Assembly (NCBI GenBank): GCA_964604195.1
Contig: CAZRXW010000028.1
Span: forward strand, 1 to 12,458
DNA length: 12,458 nt
Direction of reading: 5' to 3'
Origin: SSEF01 sp964604195
GTDB taxonomy: Bacteria; Patescibacteriota; Minisyncoccia; Moranbacterales; UBA1568
Shown: one piece after another, positions 1 to 8,500 of the stretch
Layout: each line of letters opens with the position of its first letter
How positions within the stretch are numbered: the first letter of the stretch is position 1
The notes under the pieces: model-generated
Told to the model about the DNA's origin: nothing
Databases searched by the model: none
Seen by the model: the letters and a program-made list of their open reading frames with translations, nothing else
Program-made: the position numbers and the translations under genes

Positions 1-59
1 AATTCTTCAAATCCGCTCCTTTCAGAGTGTTACCTATGTATCTCATCTTCTTCATCAAA

Positions 60-655
60 CGTACCATTGCAGCGTCAAGTTGACACTTCCCAATTCCACC
101 AGCCACTACAGAAAAATCTTTCATCTATCCCCAGTCCTCGGTGCTTCTTCCAGAAATTGTAGTAGTGAAGGGAGAGAGGGTTGATACTGCACCATTCCCA
201 AGGAATCCTCTGCTCGGAAAGAACGGTGGATATTCTTCTCTTTCAGGGTACAGTGAAAAATACTCAATCTTACTGTTCTCTTCCAGACAATATGGGATAT
301 TGTTCCGGTAAGTGATGTCTTGTTGTTTGAGAAAGTCCAAGGCATTGTCCTGATTGGCGGTACTGCATTGACCAGACAAAGACCCTCTCGTGACATTATG
401 AATGATGGCGCAGAGACCTTGCCTTGTTTGTAGATAAAGAGATGGGCAGTGTCCATCTGGAACTCTTGACCTGGTATTTCATGAACGTAGAGCATTCCTT
501 CCGCTATCTCTTGCTAGCAAGTATAGCCATCAGTGTAGCCAGTGTTGGTTCGCTTCAAGATCTGGTAGAAATGGTGAGATGGAACATGAAAATGATCTCC
601 TCTGTTCCAAAACGTTTGTATCTAGTAGGCCAATTATAGGTGGCCCGACGAGAGA
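60..655 (-). pseudogene. Decayed DDE (rve-type) transposase, IS481/IS3-like
   Basis: Remnant of an insertion-sequence transposase, readable only by switching frames. Read from high to low coordinates, the pieces are: a helix-turn-helix-like stretch (RYKRFGTEEI, then YQILKR); an in-frame TAG near 507; the first catalytic Asp context (PGQEFQMDT, about 446-475); a frame change near 420; the alpha-helical stretch NALDFLKQQ; then IPYCLEENSKIEYF, which shifts frame into HCTLKEKNIHR, matching the third-acidic-residue region of the integrase core; and finally YNFWKKHRGLGI. The segment that should carry the second Asp (usually a TDNG-like motif) is missing between FLK and QQDITYR, so an internal deletion is likely. 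With several frameshifts, a stop and a lost catalytic residue it cannot be active. No clear terminal inverted repeats were found. Assignment to the integrase-core group is fairly firm; the IS family is a guess. Confidence 0.72.
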
Positions 656-850
656 CAAAAAAGCCCTTGGGCAACTGCTGTCATGATCACCTATTTGGTG
701 ATGATTCTTTGTAGTTTTTTTCTTACAGCAGCATATATCCGGAATCATACGAATTCATATGGTTTTTCGCTAAAAAGAAAACTTTTTTAACTTAAACCCT
801 CCTGTGAAATCGTAAATCTTTTTGTTGCAATGTTAACAATCCCTCTCCTA
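656..850. other. Non-coding stretch, no gene recognised
   Basis: AT-rich sequence between the transposase remnant and the Cys-rich fragment. It may hold the 5' end of the former insertion sequence. The palindromic TGTTAACA lies at 831-838, but no matching copy was seen at the other end of the remnant. No RNA gene, promoter or reading frame is supportable here. Confidence 0.5.
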
Positions 851-1507
851 CTAATCCACAAAGGCAGTCCCCGAGCAAGAAGTTGATGCTGTCCCACTCT
901 GAGCTCGGCAAAGCCAAGTGCAACTAATACTACTTGATGCGGTAGTACAAGAAATAGCCTCAGGCCATCCCTCGGTGCAATATGATGAACTAACTACCGA
1001 AACACTACCATCACTACCCAGCGTAGCCGCCAAAGTACCACAGGAAGCTTCATTACTTAGCGAAATAACACCTGAAGAACACTTATACGATGGTTCAGAC
1101 TTTCCCGCAATGCTACAGTTCCAGTCATAACGCTTACCACCACCAATATCTGTAACTACATATGAAGATGCCATGGCTCCACCTCCAATACACAACGGTT
1201 CAACCGGTGCACCTGATGCACCATTGGAAGGACCGCAGGCAAGTGGTGTACAATCATTAATCTCACAATGCCAACTGCAAGCGTACGGACAAGCTCCCCG
1301 AGCAGCACCATCATCACACTGTTCTCCATTCTCTACTTTATTGTTTCCACAAACATTATCAGTGAAATACTCGATGCAGTTTGCAAATCCTTGACCGTGG
1401 TGTGTTCCTGCGAGACAGGTCCAACCGCACCCTGTATCACCGCAGCTACCTGTCTGTCCGTATGTACCAGCTTGACAGGTATAATGAGTCTTCCCACATA
1501 ATCCTAC
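851..1507 (-). pseudogene. Cys-rich surface protein fragment, start missing
   Basis: An open frame of 218 codons, stopped by TAG at 851-853 and bounded upstream by TGA at 1508-1510. It contains no ATG or GTG start at its beginning. The first in-frame TTG (1193-1195) would discard the most recognisable half. The first 91 residues carry 13 cysteines, including CGNNKVENGEQCDDG at residues 53-67, the signature of the DUF4215/Cys-rich repeat family of secreted proteins. Residues about 105-170 include a WNC...CSSG pattern similar to the WSC...C modules of the giant gene, and the C-terminal part is Ser/Thr/Cys-rich. Coding character runs right up to the TGA, so this is probably the C-terminal end of a larger exported protein that lost its 5' part, or a gene broken by a nonsense or frameshift mutation. 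A GGAGGAGG stretch (about 1515-1522) and an ATG (1497-1499) lie just upstream, but that ATG is out of frame. The decayed transposase directly downstream is a possible cause of the damage. Ligand and function are unknown. Confidence 0.68.
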
Positions 1508-1553
1508 TCAATAACCTCCTCCCCGCGCTAATCGTCCGAGGTTTCCTGGTAAG

Positions 1554-1583
1554 TAAAACCACTAGTCTCTATAGACTAGTGGT
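1554..1583 (-). terminator. Rho-independent terminator of the 291-aa gene
   Basis: A perfect 11-bp inverted repeat (ACCACTAGTCT / AGACTAGTGGT, 1558-1568 and 1573-1583) with a 4-base loop, followed on the minus strand by a short TTTT run. It lies 34 bases past the stop of the 291-residue gene and separates that gene from the Cys-rich fragment. Confidence 0.8.
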
Positions 1584-1616
1584 CAACCGCAACAATACAG
1601 GACTACGTACTATCTA

Positions 1617-2492
1617 CTATTGATTCTTCCGGTGACGAAGAAAAAGAACTGCCAGCAAGAGAATCACCCCTCCCACTACTCCTCCCCACAAGAGCCAACG
1701 AGAAGATGGCAACTGGTTCATCATGGAGGCACTCTCTTTGGTCACCAATGAAAGAGCGACAACTTTTTGATCAAGCATATCTCCTCCTTTGCCAAGGAGT
1801 GTCACACGCAAGGCATTGGTGCAAATGACTGCCCCTGGTAAAGTCAACGAAAATTCTTGTTTGGGCTGTGTTACCACGGTTTCCCCAAGAAGTTCCTGGC
1901 AATCCGTTTCATCGGATGCCAACATACTTACTTTCACTTTGAGGTTTTTTTCCAAAAAAGTATTCTCCGCTACCCCAGCCAAAGAAACCAAGAGAGAAAC
2001 AGTATCTCCCCACTGATACTCTGGCTGACCCAGAGTAACCAATGAGATTCTCGCACCTTCTTCACCGGCTATCTGCCCAGTGAGTGTACTCTTCATCGAA
2101 AGTTCTTGACTCTCTTGTCCAAGTACTACAAAAGAATAAACATATTGACCAGGAACCATAGCTGGAGGAAACGAAAGAGTGAGTGAGACACTTTGCCCGC
2201 CATCAACAGCTACTGACTCAGCCACAGCTCGAGCTTCGCCATTGAAATCTTGTTTGCCTACTAACAAACCGGTACGTGTCTCTTTACTAGAGTTGGTCAC
2301 CAAACAATGAAACGTTACAGACTCTCCTTTATTTTGAGAAAAATCCTGTTCACTCCCAACTCCATTTTCTGGTACACACGAAAGTTCTGCCAAAGAAGAC
2401 TCCTCGGCAAGAACCAAAAATGGTCCCAGGAGAAAGAGAAACGTACCGGTAATAAACCCTGCCCCCCAAGAAGCCACATGATGTTTTGACAT
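1617..2492 (-). CDS. Single-pass membrane protein with two extracytoplasmic Ig-like domains
   Basis: A 291-residue exported protein with no named family that I can recognise. Residues about 8-29 are a hydrophobic signal segment ending LAEE. Residues about 35-250 are beta-rich and look like two Ig-like domains. The first has cysteines in SCVPENG and FHCLV, 23 residues apart; the second has them in TDCQELL and VICTNAL, 25 residues apart. Each pair probably forms a disulfide. Residues about 265-285 (WLLWGGVVGGVILLLAVLF) form a transmembrane helix followed by the basic stop-transfer tail RHRKNQ, so the bulk of the protein faces outward. The order signal - Ig - Ig - TM - basic tail, and the spacing of both Cys pairs, match residues about 150-410 of the giant protein encoded 71 bases upstream. 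The two are probably paralogous and may act as partners. The ATG is supported by the signal peptide; only a weak GAG-type ribosome binding site precedes it. Confidence 0.85.
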   Translation of the reverse strand: MSKHHVASWGAGFITGTFLFLLGPFLVLAEESSLAELSCVPENGVGSEQDFSQNKGESVTFHCLVTNSSKETRTGLLVGKQDFNGEARAVAESVAVDGGQSVSLTLSFPPAMVPGQYVYSFVVLGQESQELSMKSTLTGQIAGEEGARISLVTLGQPEYQWGDTVSLLVSLAGVAENTFLEKNLKVKVSMLASDETDCQELLGETVVTQPKQEFSLTLPGAVICTNALRVTLLGKGGDMLDQKVVALSLVTKESASMMNQLPSSRWLLWGGVVGGVILLLAVLFLRHRKNQ

Positions 2493-2506
2493 ACTCTACA
2501 ACGCTA

Positions 2507-2536
2507 ACTAATTAAACTTTTTAAACTTTATTACCT
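2507..2536 (-). promoter_or_regulatory. Possible promoter for the 291-aa gene
   Basis: The 71-base gap is AT-rich. On the minus strand TTGTAG and TTTAAT are separated by about 18 bases, a poor but possible -35/-10 pair. A TTAAACTTT unit is tandemly repeated at about 2512-2530. Read-through from the giant gene is an equally good explanation for expression. Confidence 0.25.
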
Positions 2537-2540
2537 ACAA

Positions 2541-2562
2541 GAAAAGAGGCCTTTACTCCTCT
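2541..2562 (-). terminator. Weak terminator candidate after the giant gene
   Basis: On the minus strand AGAGG pairs with CCTCT across an 8-base loop, followed by TTTTC, immediately after the TAG of the giant gene. With a 5-bp stem it is weak, so some read-through into the 291-residue gene is plausible. Confidence 0.4.
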
Positions 2563-2563
2563 G

Positions 2564-5500
2564 CTATTGGCCAATCTCTTTCCAATTGAGATCACGGCAG
2601 GTCTTGATACTACAGCTCTGAGTCTGAGGAGTTACCAAACAGGTGGCTGTGGTGCAGGTGCGAGACTGAGTACCATCACCACCAGAGCACGGTGGGCCAC
2701 AAGGAGTCCATTCCGTACAACTTGGAGTACAGGAGAGAGCGACATCTACCGAATCACTACCGTCAACTGAACCATTGGTGCAGGTAAGAGTGTAGGTCCC
2801 TGTGAAGGCAGGAATAGTTTCTCCGGCGCTTGAAGTAGGTCTTGCTCCTGACCAGCCAGGACCAGTAGCTGTACAGCTACTGGCACCACTGGTCGTCCAG
2901 CTCAAGGTCATGTTTCCCGACCCGAGATTGAGAGGTCCATCGGAACCATTGATTTTGAGATCAACGGTAACCGGGGGCCCTGCAATCGTCACACTTGCAG
3001 TTGTCACATTACCAGCATGATTTAGATGTATTACCGCACTCCCCGCAGAAGTACCCGTTACCCTCCCTTTATTGGAGGTATTATCAACACTCGCATATGT
3101 CCCTCCACTCTGCATGGACCATGTGGACGCTCCGTACCAAGTCACATCAAAATTACCATTGCTACTACCCCAATTTGGTATTGCGAGGAGTACCGTACAG
3201 TTGGTGGTGGTAAGACCAGTCGGATTATAGAACGCTCTGAATTGTCGTGATTCACCTACTGCTATACTCGGGTTGGTATCGGGACAAATTTTAAGGTTAG
3301 AGCCACTACCTCCACCACCGCCACTAATCGTCACACTTGCAGTTGTCACATTACCAGCATGATTTAGATGTATTACCGCACTCCCCGCAGAAGTACCCGT
3401 TACCCTCCCTTTATTGGAGGTATTATCAACACTCGCATATGTCCCTCCACTCTGCATGGACCATGTGGACGCTCCGTACCAAGTCACATCAAAATTACCA
3501 TTGCTACTACCCCAATTTGGTATTGCGAGGAGTACCGTACAGTTGGTGGTGGTAAGACCAGTCGGATTATAGAACGCTCTGAATTGTCGTGATTCACCTA
3601 CTGCTATACTCGGGTTGGTATCGGGACAAATTTTAAGGTTAGAGCCACTACCTCCACTGCACCCGCTGGTACAACTTACGTTCATACCTCGAAATGATCC
3701 GAATACCAAAGTAGTCACCCCGTTTTGAGTTCCACTCGCAAAGTTATTTACACAACCAATATCAGTAATCGAGAGTAATGCGCTACCATTTTGTGGTGCC
3801 CCAAGGAAGCGAGCGATTGTCGAAAGATCCGAATCGGTGGTAAAGGGTCCAGTACCCCAGACAGCCCCCCCAAACTGATTAGCCACAACGGACTGTGATA
3901 CGGGGGCTACAGGACCACTACACCCTCCGCCTCCGCCAGTAAAATTCGCCTGAATCGTATGATTGGCATTGATATTGTTAAAGGTATAACTCCCTACGGC
4001 TCCGATATTGGTACCATCGACAAAAACTGAAGCTATACTGTAGCCACTGTTTGGGGTAATGGTAAAGGTTCTACTCGAACCAGCGGCAAGACCACTGATC
4101 GCTCCTGATGGAGAGATGGATCCACCACTACCAGCCGTAGCGGTGATAGTGTAGGTGGTGGCGGCACCTTGGCATACACTTCCATTCCATGTATAGCCAC
4201 TGTTACAAGCGTACTGGCATTTTGACACGGTGTTGGTAGCCGAATAACTATAGGGTGTATTGGCCGAGAGACCGGTATTGTCACCAGCATAGACTGAGGC
4301 ATTGGCTGGGAGAGTGCCGGTACAAACGAAGCCTCCACCGCCGCCAAGTCCCGTGATCATAATGAGCCTCCAAGGCGTAGTATTGTTCCCTTCGTTTTGT
4401 TCATTGATAGCACCAGTGCGGTCAATGATCAGGCGGTAACAGTGCGTACCGTTCTGAAGTTCACCCGCTAGGTAGTCAGCATATGCTGCACTACTCCAAT
4501 TGGGATTACCAGTTCCTATACCAACAGAACTCCACGGACTTTGTACCACTACTCGACGGCTATCCACCGATGGACTCGAACAACTATTAGCATTGTTCCA
4601 ATCAATTTCTACTTCTGCTGAGAAGGATACTCCTGCAGGTGTCGTTGCAAAAGCATTGTAGGCCATGCCAGAAAACCGAATACCTGTGGGATTATTAAAA
4701 CTTGGCCCCCCCGTAAGACCGTCATTTCGAATGATGGAAAGGTCTGGTGTGCCTCCGCCTCCGCCAGTAAAATTCGCCTGAATCGTATGATTGGCATTGA
4801 TATTGTTAAAGGTATAACTCCCTACGGCTCCGATATTGGTACCATCGACAAAAACTGAAGCTATACTGTAGCCACTGTTTGGGGTAATGGTAAAGGTTCT
4901 ACTCGAACCAGCGGCAAGACCACTGATCGCTCCTGATGGAGAGATGGATCCACCACTACCAGCCGTAGCGGTGATAGTGTAGGTGGTGGCGGCACACGAA
5001 GAATCAACAGGTATGAACACATTGAAAAACCCAGAATAATTTGAATTACCATAAGTATTGGATGCCCGTACCCGGTATTGATACGAATTGCCCTGTGTAA
5101 TACCTGTATGAACATAGAAGGTATTGGATCCAGTATAGCTAGCACTGCCAACAAGTTGGTAACTAGTAGCTCCGGATACGGCTGGCCACTGAACAGTGAT
5201 TTTGTCGTCACACCGAACATACCCCAATACTATAGGTGATGGGGTTTCTGGTATTTGTCCTGGGCACAAATCAGGCACTGTAGCCATTACTGGTCCCACA
5301 AATGGCGACACACCCTCATCATTCAATGACCTCACTGTATAAGTATGTACCTGTCCAGCCAATCCACGGTCAACATATGATGTAACACTATCAATCAGAA
5401 GAGTACTCCCATTTCGACGCAATTCATACTCATCAGCAAAAGCCGCAGCATTCCAAGAGACAGTAATCTGGTTCGTACCACAAGTACCCGCCGTAGCAGT

Positions 5501-8500
5501 GAGGCCTGTTGGCGCATCAGGAGGATATACCCCACAGGCACTCGGAGCGGTGGCTGCTACTGACCCAGAATATGATGAACTGCCATTCGCATTGGTCGCT
5601 CGTACAGTATAGCTATGAGATGAGCCAGCCGAGAGGCTTGTGTGGGCGTAGGATGTACTGGCTCCAGGATAAACTATCGAACCGTTGTCTCGTAGCTGAT
5701 AACTGGTAGCTCCAGCAACCGCATTCCAAGAAATATCGATCCGTCCGGTATCACAAGCGGCTGGGGTGGCGTTAAGGCCGGTAGGAGTAGATGGGACACC
5801 CCCACCACAGGCACTCGGGGCGGTGGCTGCTACCGATCCTGATGAGGAGGAAGTTCCATTGGGACCGACGGCCCGCACCGAGTAGTTATGAGATGAACCA
5901 GCGATAAGTCCAGTGTGGGCGTAGGATGTACTGGCTTCAGAATAAACTATCGAACCGTTGTCTCGTAGCTGATAACTGGTAGCTCCAGCAACCGCATTCC
6001 AAGAAATATCGATCCGTCCGGTATCACAAGCGGCTGGGGTGGCGTTAAGGCCGGTAGGGATATCATCGTCATCACCACTAGTACAGCACCCTCCACCACC
6101 ACCGCCAGCAGCAGCGACAACCACATCCACACTGTCGGTATCACTTCCATATGCATTAGAGCAAGTAATGGTATATGTCCAAGTACCGACCCCAAGAGTT
6201 GCCCCAAACACGTCTTCACCCGAAGCATTATTAAGTGCTGTTGATCTTACATCGCCTTTTTCACTTGAGACAAGACAACTATCTGCTCCCGTCGAGCTCC
6301 AGTATACATTGGCTCTCCCATTCGTACTGATATTAGCAGGTGATCCGGTAGCAATAGCTACTTTGTCCAAACCAATCACAGCCAAAGCCTTTTGCCACCA
6401 ACTTCTTTCTCCTTGAGTCACCTCTACCCGAGCTTGAATCGTCGCCGTCGGAGCTGACCCACCACTTACTTGACGATCCACCGAACAGTTATCAGTAGGA
6501 CCAGCACCGTTTGTACAACTCCACGTATAATTAGTTGCATTAGTTGATACAGCACTGGCTGTTCCAATAGCACACAAGGCTATTTTTGCAAGTGCTGTAC
6601 TATTTCCTGGCGGAGTTGCACGAGCCGTTCCACCATCGGCTGACCCACATTGTGGTTGATAGTAAAGACGACAACCCGCTGTCGTTCCACCACCTGATCC
6701 ATCACAAGACCAAAATCGTCCAAGATAATATGCCGCATCCGCCCCTCCTGTGTTATAGGGGGCTCCATCAGAAGGAAATGTCGTCGTCGTATACCAGGCC
6801 CCAGCATCCGATCCCCACGACCCTACATCGTATGCGCCAGTATTACAGCGGTTTCCATTGGGAATAACTGAATTATTTACATCATAAGTCTTCCCATTAG
6901 CAGACCCACAAGAACCACTGACTGATGCAGCACATGCACTTGCTGACGTGACCGATGCAGGACTTGCTGATTTTGAACCACTCGAAAATCCGCCCGTTGA
7001 GTTCCATGTTGTGATGGTATATGCATACGATGTATTGTCACTTGGAACAGTATCAGTAAATGAAGTTCCCGACCCATCATATACCTTGCTGCTACCATTA
7101 CGATATACTTGATAACTCTGTGCGCCTGCAACAGCACTCCAATTGAGATTTATTTGACGACTCCCACAGGTTTGGTTTGCTGCCGCAGTAAAGGTTTCGG
7201 GAAGCGCTGGGAGTGCGGCAACGTTACAAACTATATTACTCGGACTCCAGCCAGCAGCCGTACAATTCATGCGGACCGAACCCGTACGCCCACTCACCGT
7301 ATTAGGAACATCTACATACTGACCAACATTAATCGTTGTCGGACCAACATAGGCATTACACCCAGTGGCCACAGCATCCCATGGTCCCACATTGCCACCA
7401 GGCCAGGTGCAAGGGTCCGCGGCCGCGACGTTGAGGGGTATATGCTTCACCACTGGAACAGTGTAATGACTCCCAAGTCCAACCGAAAAACTCAGATTAA
7501 ATAGTCCCACTGTTCCAGGAGCAAATTTGGGGGTAAAAGTAAGGTCAACTCCTGCCCCTCTGAAATCTTGGGCCGTATAGCATCCCGTCACCAAATCAGA
7601 AGTATAACTACCCCCATTAATACCAATACGGACTACTGGACAGAGCGGTTCTACCGGGTGATCTGCACTCCCAATATTCAGATCTACAGTAATTTGCTCG
7701 CCAGGATTATAGGTATCTTTGTCGGTACCGAAATTGTAATTGACAAAAGCATCAGCTACGCCCGAAATTGGATTCAGCGTAAATGATCTTGTTCCTGCTT
7801 CAGCCACTGGACTTTGCCACATCCCCATCACTATCGCTCCCACAAGGAAAACGAGTACTTTGGCTACCCTGAGCCGCCGCCAAGCCAAAGCCAAGATAAT
7901 TATTCCCAAAAGCAGCCACGGGAGCATGGTCCACAAGACGGATTTTCCTCGCTCCCAAAAAGTAGCTACTTGATCTTCTGGCATAGCATCTTGATTATGG
8001 ATTAGAGTACTACTCCTTGAAGTCAGCATCCTCTCCAATCGATGGAGTTCGACTCCATCCGAGAGGAGTCTCACGAGAACTGTGGGCTGTTCACAATCCC
8101 TGTCTACCATTAATGTATGGCTAGCAAGATTGGCATTGGTATTCACTCCGACTGTCTGTGCCTCTCCACACATTTCTCCCATCGAGGTAAGCATCATCTC
8201 AGTCTGGTATTCTCCCTCTCCATAGAGTTCATAACTAAAAGCGATAGGAAATCTTGCTCCTTTCTCAGCACTCGTTGTCTCGGTATCAGCGATACCGAGA
8301 ATGCGTCCGCCAATACCAGAAACGAGAAGTGGCGCCCAAAGCGGAGCACTTAATAAAGTCCCCTCCTCATCAGTAAGAGAGAGTTCGAGCCGATAGGCTC
8401 CTACCGGAAGCTCTTTGGTTAATGTCAGGCGAGCCTCGGCCTCGTCTACCAACCCCTCCACTTGACTCTCCCCAAGCTCATCTAGGACGAGGTAAGCCGA

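Noticed and set aside
831..838. TGTTAACA as a terminal inverted repeat of the insertion sequence
   Set aside because: No matching end could be found beyond the other side of the transposase remnant, and a self-palindromic octamer is weak evidence.
1508..1510. TGA read as glycine (Gracilibacteria/Absconditabacteria code), extending the Cys-rich frame
   Set aside because: Read-through gives a plausible Gly-rich stretch but reaches a TAG inside the terminator with no start codon. The 2176-codon gene uses no internal TGA, which would be unlikely under that code.
2564..2720. C-terminal cell-wall anchor or sorting signal in the giant protein
   Set aside because: The tail ends CRDLNWKEIGQ after the TSP1-like module. 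There is no LPXTG-type motif, hydrophobic helix or conserved sorting tail.
2995..3592. Identical plus-strand open frames at 2995-3250 and 3337-3592
   Set aside because: They are antisense shadows of the tandem module in the giant gene; their identity simply reflects the DNA repeat.
2984..6058. CRISPR array or phage-type repeat array
   Set aside because: Repeats are 145-332 bases long, in coding phase and within one reading frame. There are no short repeat-spacer units.
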